Of a stretch of DNA of 64,000 nucleotides, positions 1 to 12,400 are shown in pieces. Every line of letters begins with the position of its first letter. Within the stretch, counting starts at the first letter, position 1. Below the pieces are notes generated by a model that saw only the letters and a program-made list of their open reading frames with translations, was not told where the DNA came from and made no database searches. This stretch comes from Lottia gigantea (lineage: Eukaryota; Mollusca; Gastropoda; Lottiidae): assembly GCF_000327385.1 (NCBI RefSeq), contig NW_008708401.1, forward strand, positions 771,042 to 835,041, written 5' to 3'. The position numbers were made by a program, and so were the translations under genes.

Positions 1-625
1 TGCTATTAATTTAGACTAGATTTCATAACATTTAAAACATATTTTCTACAATTCAGTGATTTGCTAAAAATTCTTGTTCTTATTTTAGCATAACGATCTT
101 GCGAATTTCGCTGCAAATCACTGATTTATAAAAAAAAATGCAGGGACTATTCATATTTATAATTAAAGAATTCATATAATACTACTATTCATACTAATAA
201 TAGCCTAATATATTACAAGCACTATTCTTCATTTACATAACTTATCATATCCAATATAATCTAATAGCAAGTGTATCAGCCTCCAGAAAATTGTCATTTG
301 TATTTCACCAATACTGATATGCCAAGTTAGATAACATTATATATAAGTTCTGGGCCTCAAGGTCTCGTTTTAGTTACCCTTTGACCAATTGCGAGGTGGA
401 GAGTCACAACTTTAGTACTGGTCAAGGTTACTTTTTAACCAATCAAATGCCTTGGAAATCAAACCAGTAAAAGATTGACATCTGTCAAAAAGATTCAATA
501 TAATTTATGTTGACAGTATGGTCCCTGGTATATATGAAATAATAAATATTGTAATAATAAGGGTTGATACAGGTATTTATATTTGATTTGTCCTTATACT
601 ATATATAATATCATCAGGAGCAGGT
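1..625. other. 3' flank of ATP6V1C, no gene seen
   Basis: This AT-rich stretch lies downstream of the V-ATPase subunit C stop codon. It presumably holds the 3' UTR, but no canonical AATAAA or ATTAAA was found on the minus strand here. No coding sequence was recognised. Confidence 0.5.
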
Positions 626-3600
626 TTAACGTTGTTCAACTAAATCTAATGTCATTTTATATGATACGTAGGGATAGTATTCACTTCCACCTAGACCTAT
701 TCCAGGTATATCCACTTCCTACAAAATAAAAATATTTGGTTGTTAAAAGGCAAATTCTGCAAGGTCTTGAGATATTCAAAATTTTAAAAGGTAACATTCC
801 ATCTTAGACACAATTTATATAATTTTATTGAAAAAATCAAAATAGTTTTACCTCATTCTTTTTAGCAGCTTCATATTCGAAGGAAAAGTCGGTGTCCAAA
901 GTTGAACTCAATTCAATAAATGAGATAACAATACTTACATCTGTTCCCTGTTGTAAAGCTGAATTATCTAAATGACTATATAACTGTTTTAAAACATCAC
1001 GTAAACGTTTGGTAGATCTTTTACTAGGTTGTACAACCATAGCTTGAAAATTGACTGGTAGTCCATATCTGAAAAAGGTCATAAATAACTTGATTATAGT
1101 TAGGTTAAACAGATATTGAGATAGCATTGTCTTCTTGAACTATTGATGAATGAATGGGAATTCTGGTGGAATAAATGAGTTAAATAGGTTTTCTGAATGT
1201 TTTATGCTAACTCCAGTTAAAAAGACGTCTGACTGAAAATTGGAATGGTGTAAATTGATACTGATACTGTATCAGTTAACCTGTATGAAATCTAAACCAG
1301 AATATCTTCCAGGTGACAAGCAATTAGATACTTACCTTAATACTGACTCTACAAACACTCTTAATGCTTTAACATGTAACCATGCAGCAAAACATTCACC
1401 AAAATTTACTTTCAACCATTTTACTAATGGTCCCTGAAATCAATATAATAATTATAAAGATATGGCATAACAACTTTCTTCCTAAACTCAAGCTAAAGCT
1501 CTACAAAAGTTAAAAAAAAAGATCATAACCAAATTACATGACAGGTCTACTTACAAATTGTTTCTTTTTATCAGCTTCTAGTTTGGTTAGCTCTGTTTTA
1601 CCAGACTGGATTTCCTCTTCACTATAGGTAAAATCACGTACACTAAATCTACAATAGAAATTATTCAGTTTAAATCTTGTCATTTTCAGCAAAGACAAGT
1701 CACTTGAGTTAAATTTTCGAAAATGTGGGTTTCAAAGGCTATACTGTTGAAGTTTACCTTGTTATGTCATTTGCATAGCATATCTGATGGCTCTAATCTA
1801 TTCTATTTTCAAGTTTTCCTTATAAAATTTTGAAGTTTTTCTTGTACTTACTTGTTTTCTCGACAATGATGTTTAAATTCATCAACTACTCTCTTAAATA
1901 ATGTTACAGTTACTAAAACATTTTCATTATCATCAAATATCTTCCTGTAATTAATAAGAATAAAAATTTAGTTCCAAAATTCTTCAAATCCCAGTACTGA
2001 TCAAATCACATGTCTGATTCCAATGATCAAATCACATGTCTGACTTCAATGATCAAATCACATGTCTGATTTCAAGATCAAATCACATGTCTGATTTCAA
2101 GATCAAATCACATGTCTGATTTCAATGATCAAATCACATGTCTGATTTCAAGATCAAATCACATGTCTGATTTCAATGATCAAATCACATGTCTGATTTC
2201 AATGATCAAATCACATGTCCGATTCCAATGATCAAATCACATGCCTGATTTCAATGATCAAATCACATGCCTGATTTCAATGATCAAATCACATGCCTGA
2301 CTTCAATGATCAAATCACATGCCTGACTTCAATGATCAAATCACATGCCTGATTTCAATGATCAAATCACATGCCTGACTTCAATGATCAAATCACATGT
2401 AGACTTCAAAGATGATAATAAAACATCTAACTTCATTGATCATAATAACATGTCTAAATTTAAGCTTAATAACTTTACGTGAAACTAGATATATGTTAAA
2501 TTTGTGTTCTCTTCTGGAGACCTGTGCCAGTGCTTCTATAGAAGAACTTTTTCTGTTATGTTATTAAAATAAATATTCTTACTTTGATGATCTTGGGACT
2601 ACCATATCAGTCAGTTTCTCATACTTTAAATTCCAGTCATTATAAATATTCCTGAAAAGTTAGAAATTCAAATACAATATTAAAGGTAGATTGTGTACTG
2701 GCTTCAAAAGGCAGAAATCATGGCTAAATAATAAATATATTCATTTTCAAAAATATTGCTTGGCAAATTTCGTTTTAAAATATGTGAATATACAGAACAA
2801 TTTATTAACTTCAAATTATTTTAACATTACATTAGTTTTAACTCTGCTTTTAGATTATAATCAGTTAGATTTTTTACTGCCACTTTAAACAAATGTTTCA
2901 CTATTATAAGATAAATACATATAAATATACTAAAAAGAAATATATATATAAAATTTCATGCTTTAAGGGGATTAATATCAATACTTACTTGGGAACAACA
3001 ACAACTAAAGTTGTTAGATATTCAGAATCTAAGACAAAATCTTCTCTCTTTACCATATCACCTAGGTTACGTGTCAACAAACTTCCTCTGGAAAAAAAAA
3101 GAATTGGTAAGCATTACACATGTTTGTTCCATTGCAAAAATCATGTAAAAGTTAGACCAATGATATTGTTGAGGTGCTTTGGCTTTGGAATGACTTTTGT
3201 TTTGTCTATCAGCAAAGTATGATTATGATCTGCAAGTTAGAGATCCACTACAACAAATATTCTTGAAATTTTTGCCAGCAGTGCAGGTATTGCTCACACT
3301 TCTAGTGTAAGATCATTCAAAATGGTCAATGTCAAGGCCAAACATATAAGGTCAAGGTAAGGATAATGTCAAGGTTAGAAAAATACTTACGTTGCTTTTC
3401 TTTCCAAACTCTGCAAATTACCCTTTAAATTATTATAAGCTGTAGCTTTTGATTTAAGATCAGATTCAATTTGGTTAACTTGCTGCAATTCAAACAAATA
3501 ATCAATTAATATAATGTAGCATAAGAGCAACCATCATCTCTCCTCAACATGTCAGTATTGTATTTATTTTCCTTCGGCAGATAAACCTTATATAAGAAAC

Positions 3601-5169
3601 CAAAAAAATCATGATGTCACATAATTTTCAGACAAGCCAAATAAAATCAAGAGGTTACAAGGTATATAATCATTGTGAAAACATAGATTTTTACCTTGGC
3701 AATGATTTCTGAAATACTCTTCAATGATTGTTTAATAGGATATTTAGCCAAGTCCCATTGGAACCTTTGTAGATAATTAGCAGGTGGCACTGAAATTATA
3801 ACATGGTTCAACTTCTAAGTTAAATAATTAAATAAAAGCCTCTCCAATGAGTTCTGGACCTGGATTTGAGAAACTTATAATTAAGATACAACAATGATTT
3901 TTGGTCTCAGGAACCTCCATATAAATACAACCAAAATAGAGCAACAAAGTAAATGACAAAAGTTTCAAACTAGGGTATTATTTGGCAACTGGCACTTCAA
4001 AGTGTCAACAAGTCATATGGTTGGTTCTAGGATGTCCTTGGTCTAGTGTGAAGATCTGTATCTATTTCAGAGAGTCCCATAGCTTATAATGATGTTTCAC
4101 TGAAATGATATAAGACAAAGCCTATTCCTCAATTCCAATTCATGAAATAAAATATTGTTTACAAAAACAATAATGATGTTTAATGATCTCTATTACCTTC
4201 ATTAACTTTTAAATTAGCCTGAAGTTTATCTCTGGTATCTTCTAAAACTTCTCCAATATACTGAGCTATCTTTCTTGTTACACTAAATACAAACAATCAA
4301 ATAATTACAACCAGTATACAGCTTATTCTCTTTTTTATCCTGCTGTATAATCACCATCAACAACATTTTCAGTCTATCTAAACTTAACAAATTGTATAGC
4401 CAATATAAATAAGACACAATGCATTTGAGTGAGAGTCTATTTCTGTGATTTATATTCTTTAATATCATAATACAGCCACATTACAATCTTTATCTACAAA
4501 CCACACCAATAAAAATTAAACAGAGTCTTATTGTTAAAGACACAATTTTTAATGTATGCATACAAATTTATATCTTTTCTACATTTTCATACAGCTAAAC
4601 CATTCTCACCTTTCACAATATACATCTAATTTACCTAATTCATCAGATAAACCAACTAACACATCTAATGTTCCCACCTGAAAAAGAAAAATAGCAATAC
4701 CATTACTATACCTTAAAAGTTACATGGAATTGATAACTCCCAGAGATACTTGTATATAAAACATGATAGATCTTATATCTGAATCATGTGTTAAGAACAT
4801 TGGATGAGCTTTAGTGAATCAGATTTAAGGACTTGTAAAGACGTCTGTGGTTTTTGCAGACTTTTGACTAAATATTTGAATGGTTCAAATAAGAAGCTAT
4901 CTGTGTCCTTGACACACAAAAGTATACAAAAACTCATTACAAGTCCACTACCTATTGAGCATTGCTATATCAAAATGAAATCCTTTATCCCAAAATTATT
5001 GTAGATACAAAATCAGTGTAAGCTTATTACAAACCTTCAAATCAGGAATTTGAAACTTGCTGTTAGTTGATAATTTCTCAGGGCCCTGGGTAACACTATT
5101 TAATTTCTCAAATGTTTGCTGACCCGTTTTATCACCAGGGGCAGAGATTATCCAGAACTCAGATGACAT
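626..5169 (-). CDS. V-type proton ATPase subunit C (V1 stator), complete, 12 coding exons
   Basis: Subunit C of the cytosolic V1 sector joins the peripheral stalks to the membrane Vo sector, and its release uncouples the pump. The spliced product is 383 aa, against 382 for human ATP6V1C1, and is colinear with it from end to end. Landmarks are the N-terminus [14 protein letters not shown], then [38 protein letters not shown] and, near the C-terminus, EYYPYVSYK. Exons read on the minus strand: 5035-5169, 4610-4677, 4197-4282, 3695-3789, 3391-3482, 2989-3087, 2583-2651, 1852-1944, 1555-1648, 1336-1433, 939-1068, 626-718. They sum to 1152 nt (384 codons with stop) and all junctions keep frame with GT-AG ends. 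The start is the ATG giving MSSEFW; an in-frame ATG three codons upstream is possible. A non-coding first exon probably ends near 5778-5783. Identification is by recalled similarity to the human protein. Confidence 0.97.
1222..1273 (+). repeat. Family A foldback fragment (right arm)
   Basis: A truncated piece of the interspersed family A lies in an intron of ATP6V1C. It matches the right arm: the GACGTCTGACTGAAAATTGG core followed by AATGGTGTAAATTGATACT. No left arm is visible nearby. Confidence 0.7.
1999..2457. repeat. Minisatellite, 25/26-bp unit, 16 copies, in ATP6V1C intron
   Basis: Sixteen units start with GATCAAATCACATG at 1999, 2025, 2051, 2076, 2101, 2127, 2152, 2178, 2204, 2230, 2256, 2282, 2308, 2334, 2360 and 2386, followed by decayed units to about 2457. 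Most spacings are 26 bp; three are 25 bp. Units up to 2204 read CACATGTC and those from 2230 on read CACATGCC, so two sequence subtypes sit in separate blocks. It lies between coding exons 7 and 8. Confidence 0.95.
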
Positions 5170-5786
5170 GTTGAACAAGGAATGATCTTCACTGCCTCTT
5201 TATTATCAACTATTTTGAACTTGCAGTTGCAGTATTCTAATAATTTTCAAATCTACAAGAAAAATAACATTCTTGAAAACCTTTCAGATGGTATGTCAAA
5301 CAGAAAATCATTTGGGAACAGTATGAAATACTTCTTTAGTTCATAGCAACACAAGTATTTATCACAAGTGACAAATATAGATTAACTAGATAGGTACTCA
5401 AAAATTGGCTACACAGAAAGAAAAGAAAACCTACTAAACTTTTATGCTCTCTAATATTATAATTGCCAAGTGACAAGAATAATACAAATGAAGTAATAAG
5501 AAAAACCTTTCATCCCAAAGTTGTATTAACAATTAACTATATGAGGATCCAGACCCTGGCCCTGGGTATAATTAGAAAGCCAAGGCCATTCTCCATGCAT
5601 AGATAAACTAAAGCCAAAGGAAGTAGTGTCATTGTCACTTGACAGTTTTCATGGACTTCATCATCAATCATTATGAAAAAATCAGATTCATAATTCATAA
5701 TACGTTTATCTTTTAAGAAAAGTCTCACCTACATTTATCAATATAGTTAAGAGACGAAAGGCAAAGTAAATACGAACCTTACAAAC

Positions 5787-5816
5787 TCAAAAGTAATCTT
5801 TTTCGACATTCGCCAT
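5787..5816 (-). other. Possible 9-codon upstream ORF in ATP6V1C leader
   Basis: On the minus strand ATGGCGAATGTC begins a 9-codon reading frame that ends in TGA, just upstream of a good splice donor (GTAAGG at 5782-5777, or GTTCGT five bases on). If the leader exon is as inferred, this short frame precedes the main start. The transcript start itself is not visible. Confidence 0.35.
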
Positions 5817-5823
5817 ATTTTGT

Positions 5824-5831
5824 TCACGTGA
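5824..5831. promoter_or_regulatory. CLEAR/M-box-like E-box TCACGTGA
   Basis: The palindrome TCACGTGA lies about 40 bp upstream of the inferred leader-exon donor of ATP6V1C. In vertebrates the CLEAR element (GTCACGTGAC) recruits TFEB/TFE3 to V-ATPase and lysosomal genes. Function here is inferred from position and sequence only. Confidence 0.5.
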
Positions 5832-6135
5832 TAGCTTACAAATTTGATTAAGACGAACCGACCTTCAGTCAAATCGCACCAAAAAGTTGACCCTGATAAC
5901 TATGCCAAAAGAAAAATTAAAAGAACGTCGTAGTAAAAGATGATGACAAATGTAAACGTCTAAACAAAATGCATTTTATTTACCATCTATTTCATTCCAA
6001 AATGAAGAAAATTTGATTAATGGACGTTTTGACGCAACAGATGACATCACATGACCTAAAATGACCTACCTTATGCCCACATGTCAGTACCGTTAGGAAT
6101 AGAGTAAACAAATTTGACAACAACAATCATAGAAG
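5832..6135. promoter_or_regulatory. Putative bidirectional promoter and leader exon of the adenylate-kinase-like gene
   Basis: The region separates the minus-strand ATP6V1C leader from a plus-strand donor AGAAG|GTAAGG at 6136. The exon ending at 6135 is the best visible candidate for the first exon of the downstream plus-strand gene, whose first coding exon begins at an acceptor (TAG, 9401-9403) and therefore needs an upstream leader. A second candidate donor, AGCAAG|GTAAAA, lies near 6713. Confidence 0.4.
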
Positions 6136-9100
6136 GTAAGGACAGATATCTCTCCATAAAACTGTCATATTTCATTTATTTAAGGACATTATATTTGCAA
6201 ATGATGTAGTCTAATTTGTTACTGATTATCATATCACTTTTCAAAGCCTCCAGCGAGTGATTACAGCCAAAGTGTAAGTGCAATCAGTGCCAGGCGAGGC
6301 AGAGTTGCAGGATTGAATTTTTGTCAACTTCAAAATTGACAGGAATCCTGGAATGGTAGGAGTATATTTTATTTCGTTTTAAAATTGATGTTATGTATTT
6401 ATATCAAGTAGGCCTTTGGAGAACATATTGTTTTGGCTTACAGAATTATTACTGGAATATAATAACACTTTGCTAACTAGGCTTAATTATTAGGTACCGG
6501 TACCAGTACTTAAGCTTAGGCCCTATTTGATTATTTATTATAGATACAGTCAAGTAACCTAATTTCGTGGAAACCTATTATTTGGATTTCCGGAATGGAT
6601 TAATAATTTACATGAGCGACCTTGCGCGACCTCCGCATTAGTTTGTTTTGATAAACATGGGTTTTCTCTACAATGTCAGCTAGTAGAATGAATTCAGTAG
6701 TTTCAAGCAAGGTAAAATGTAATAATGTATACTTTGACAAATACAAAATGGCGGATTTCACTTATTACCAAACGTCAACATTTTTTATCCGCCGAATTTC
6801 CTTATAATCCCAAGCGGTAATCGGAATTCCAAGTGTCGTCTGCTAGAATATTTTCCAACGAATGAAGTCTCGTGATCAACTCGCGGATTCTGTGTCAGCA
6901 GAAAATTTCTATGGAACACAAAGTGGACCATATTCTTATGTTATTTCAGTGACTTTTAGCAATAAATCACGCTACGTATCTTATTTTGTCAGTCACTATT
7001 TTTTTTTTTAAATCGTGGTTCTTTCAAGGACTTGTCACTAGTTATAATGAATTGATATTAAAGATAAATTATACTAAGATAAGTTAATTATACCACCCGG
7101 TATCTATACAACGTGTTTTTCTAGACTTATTTATAGATCAAACATTGTACACGAAAATAGGTGACGCATTCTGCCGCCGTTGGTTGCTCATGAAATATGG
7201 GTCAAAGTGAAGGATTAATAAATAAAATCGAAACAAACCAATTTTTATTATTTTGTAGAATATCTGAGGAAACATTTAAGTCATAAAAATTTTTTTTCGT
7301 TTTTTTAACTTTGACGAAATTCGGTGTTGAATCCTTATATCCACGAAAATAGGTTACACCACTGTATTAAATTAAATTAGACTTAGCCTAGCCTACCATC
7401 CTTCTTGCAAAGATATTGCAAAGACAGACTTAGAATTAGATCTAGCCTACTTGCATTGCAGAATTTACGCATTCCTGCAGCACCAGTAGGCCTATGCATA
7501 GCATGTTCATTCATTGAATTCCTGAAGTTAAAGAAAGACAAAGAGCTTCTTAAGTTCTTATATAAAAAGGTTTATAGTTTATTTTCAAAAATGAAATTTA
7601 TCAATAAATTACATAGACAATATGGATTTGTTATGTACTTATGTTTTTTCCATTTTTTTTTCAAATTGAGAATTATCTGGAATATGGTTGAATTATATTT
7701 CCAACCCCATTTGAATCAATAACCATTTATCAGAGGTTGGTTAGACTAATTTCAAGCAATTAAAAAAGAAAAATAAGCATTAGTCTATAGAAAACCTTTG
7801 TTTGTACATTGAACAATAGCAACAAAGGATAGTAAAAACTCAATGATTTTTCTGATAATTATCTCCTACTTTTCCTAATTAGGTAATTTGACAGGTAAAA
7901 TCTTTTTTTTTCTCTCTTATAGAAAAATCATTAATTAGCAGAAAAAACATTATCCAAGAATGCTAATAACATGGAATTATCAACTTATTATTTTCCTTGA
8001 AGAGATTCTTATTAGAAATGTAATGTTTTATTCTTGTTAATTTATTTTAAGATTTATAGTAATGATAATCTAATGTGATGTTTAATATGTTTAGCAAACT
8101 AATCAATATTTTATAAAATTTTAATGAACATCAGACAGTATCAAGTCTGAAATACCATTCTGAAAAAAATGCCATTTAAATGAATTCTAGCTTCATATCA
8201 TGGAAACTATAAATACTATTTTGGATTGATAGTGAAGCTGGAATATATAGGCTACATATTTGTGTTAATGTTGAGTTTTATTTTTAAATCTAGAATCAAA
8301 TGGTGCACTTCTGCTTTTACTTTTGTTGGTAATTTGACTTGATATTCATCTAATTAGGAATATGTTTTGGAATTTTCTCTAAAAACAACCTCATGAATAT
8401 AGTAGTGCCCATGTATGCATTTTTTCATCATAAGTCATATGAAGACTCAATTCTATCAGTACCGATACTTGGTTTGTTGATTTCCATCCTTATTTGTAAC
8501 AAATTTAATCTAGAAAACTCGCTGTAAATTCAGAGAGAAGACAGTTTATATTTATTGAAATAAATAATAATGATCAATAAATACTTCTACAAAAAACTCT
8601 TCACAAAACTCCTGTGTGAAATGTCAAATGTGTAAGAATATTGATTAGAATTCTGAACTTGTCAGCAGTCTTATGTAATTCATATATTCTCTCAGTTTAA
8701 ACCATCTTTTCTCAGTTATTTTATCAAATCAGATGCTATTTTAGAGCTTGGTTCTAATTAGATGATTCGGTAATGGTAATGTAATTTGTCTGGCGATCTT
8801 TCCTTATCCAATGTCTATCTTGAAATTAACTTTCCTCCAGATTTCAATGATACAGTTGATATAGTTTAATTATACGCTTTAATCTTATGACTAATCAAGT
8901 AGAATTTGATTACAGATACATTGAGCTCTTCTCAAGAAACATTAAATCCTATTTAGTTATACAGTAGTTGATAAAGTCTAATACTTGCTTTAATCTTAAT
9001 ACTTAGCTGATAGAATTGGATTTTAGTTACATTACTGCTTCTCAAGAAACAAGTTTATTCCATTTCAAGTGCTTATTCAATTCTAATTATTGTGCACTTG

Positions 9101-9403
9101 CATAAATTGCATACTGCTGTGAATATATCTAATTTGTGAATAGATCTGGTACCTATTTGATAAGAACTTGTAGAACTATTTGAGATACAAAAACAATTTT
9201 TGGCACCAGGATAGCTGACTTTAAAACATGTTATGTTATTATTGCATACAGATAAAAACATTTCATTTTACCTGATAAGGACAATGTATCTTATTGAAAC
9301 TTTGTGTACAATATAACTCAGGAGTACCGTACTAGGCTTATACCATAAAATTGTGTTCCGTTATTTAAGCATTAGATACAAACAGTGTATTTTTCTTTTA
9401 TAG
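6136..9403. other. Probable first intron of the adenylate-kinase-like gene
   Basis: About 3.3 kb of AT-rich sequence with no recognised coding exon. Under the leader-exon inference it is the 5' UTR intron. Open frames here (for example 7405-7722) have no splice or homology support. Confidence 0.4.
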
Positions 9404-9412
9404 TTTTAAAAC

Positions 9413-12400
9413 ATGGGTTGTAATACCAGTACTGTCTCATCTGATGGTAGTGCTGAGGTCAAAGTTTATCATCACCAAAAAGTCAGTGTTCGTATTGGAC
9501 ATAATGTTAAACTGCTGAAAAAAGAACCAATCATCATCTTTGTTTTTGGTAAGTTTTGTTTGATCATAAGTGATTATACCATATTAAGAAATATTTGAAT
9601 GTGGTGTAGCTTTAAAGGGATAAAGAGGTTTATTTATGTGTTTCAGGGACACTGATAGCATGTTTTTTGGACCATTCCAATTATCAGTCAGACTTCTGTG
9701 GTTCTTACAATTCCACTTAAACTAGCCATTTTTATTTCAAAAGCTGCTAATATACGTAATATGTAAAGGCATTAGCATAAGATATGTCATAAAACGTCTT
9801 TACAATCCCTTTAATACAGGAGGTCTTATAGGTCTATCCTATTGGCCTTTTAAAGTGAACAAGCGTATAAGCATTTGGCTTATTTAGATAATTTCCTAGA
9901 CTTCACTCAGAATTTCTGTTTTACAATTGATTAATCACTGAAATTTAACAAATTTAGAAGTATGATCTAGTTAGAGTCTTCAACAAGATTCAGTCAGTTG
10001 AGATTTAAAATGGCAGGAACATTTTCTGGATTTTCAATGAATAGGCTGAGTTAGATTTTAGTTTTTGATTGTTTTTCTTCTATATACAGGTGGTCCTGGA
10101 TCTAAAAAGGGGAGATTAGCCAGTGATATTGCTCAAACATTCGGATTAAAACTTATTAATGTCAGTGAATTGATAATGGATGAAGTGGCTAAAAAAGTAG
10201 AAGATCCTGATCCATTCAATCTACGTGCTAAAATACAGACCACAATAAAGGTAGGAGGTGAATTGCTTGAGACCTTGTTTGTTACAAAATGTTACTATCA
10301 AAATGAAATGTATGGTGGTGATTGATGAATATTACATGTACACTGCTAATAGAAACAGTGGGTGATACATATCGGGGCATGTTCACTGTTTCAAAACACT
10401 CAAAAATGCATTTGTGCATTTCAAGATGGACTGGAGTACAGTTGATTAGACTGATCAGAAATTTTTACATGACATCATTAAGCTTATAGATGATAATTGA
10501 TATTGTGAATTCTAGGATGATCCAACCATGGTGAAACTGATCTGGGTGACTAGAGAAATCTCCCGTATTATAGATGAGAATCCTAAACAGAATTATCTGA
10601 TAGATTTGATGCCTAATTTAAAATCATTGGTTAATAATAATAGTTTTGTTAAAGAATGTACCAATGAAATGAAACTATTTGAAGGAAAGGTTAGTATGGG
10701 ATAGTTTTTGAGAAAATCATTGTTAGTTATTATGGGTTGAAAGCTGCCGCCAGGCCAACTCTTAGAAGCACTCACTGTGGTATCAGAAATTTTTTTTTAC
10801 CCATTTTAGTGATCATTGCATTGACTTCTTATAAAAAAGTTCACCAGTCTTTCCAAATAACAAGCATAATTCGGTGTCATAGTGAATAGCATTAGAAGGA
10901 ACTGGACATCCATCACCAGAAAATTATTGTAATTACTCTTTGCTTTCACCATCTTTTTACCAAATATATTGTATTCAAATGATCAGGCATGAAACTTAAC
11001 TTAATTTAATTCTTAAATCTTGTACACAAACCTGAAATTTATTTTCCTGGCAATAAAATCACATGTCATTTTGCAAACAAATTCAACCTTCATGATTTCT
11101 ATGTCCAAGTTTTTGTCATTTTAGTATCCAATATCCTTCGCAATCAACTTCTCAGTTCCATTAGAGAAATTAGTTAAAAAGAAACCAGAACCAGAATGTG
11201 CTAAACCCGAAACTAAGGCTTCTAAGAATGATGCCAAGAAAAAAGAAGGTGCCAATGTAAAAAGTGATGAAGCTGATTCCTCCAGAACTAAGGTAAGAAA
11301 AACCTCTCAGTAATATTTGATTTTTCAGAGACTATTGCCTTGAATTTAGGATATATGGAGATTGGCAGTACAGACATAGAACTATTTCATATATAAGCCT
11401 TTCTCTCTTTACATACTGCATAACTTTATCATTACAATGACAAACTCTGTCTAATATTAGATGGAGTTGGTAAAAACCTGACATTGTGACACTTGCCGTC
11501 ATACATGTAAGCTAAAAAGTTCCATTTTGTATTTAAATTGTATTTTTATTTCAGAAAAGAGCAATGTTATTTGATCAGAATGTGAAGCCATTCCTAGATT
11601 ATTTCCAGAAATCAGAAAGATTATTAACAGTAGATACCTCAACTGGAATGTTGGAATTTATCTGGAGTAAAGTTTGTGAAGTTTTCTCAGATTTAGAATT
11701 AAATACTTTACAAAATGTAGAAACTGTCATCATCTTCTGCTACAGTAAGTATATTGTATGACATGGTCTTTCTTAAACATATTAGATTTACGTTTAAAGG
11801 GGGGAGAGGGGGGGGGGGGGGTATTTCGAAGACGTTAAACCTATAAATATAACGTTGTAATTTGGTGAAAAGATGTTATTTAATATCTATGAGGTCAAAA
11901 TATAATGGTATAGCATAGATACTTTATAAATAATTCTGAGATGAAAAGTGTTTTTTGGGGTACTCCATATATAAACTTGGCAGAAACATGACATTTTATT
12001 CATCCATGATATTATTTAGAACTATATTGTCTCTCCTGTCTGTCCATCCATATGATCTTAAATGTAGCAGATTTTGACAAACTTGTTCTGAGAACAAGAG
12101 TATTACAAATTTCATCTGCAGAAGCTTACAAATATATACATATAAATTTCTATGTCTATATTTCTCTGCAATGAGTGCTTTATTGCAGTAGAAAACCTTG
12201 TTAGTATAGTAAGCTGAGAGATATGTAAGTTTGTAACTATATGACATAAGGATTTGGCTGTGAATATAAAGCATGATGAACAAGGAATATGTGGCCTTAC
12301 AGGCCATGTATCTTAACAAATACAAAAGAGTTCCTGTCTTCAAAGAGGCTTCAAAGTTTCAAGACTTGATCACAATTAATTTGAAGTGGACTCAACAGTC

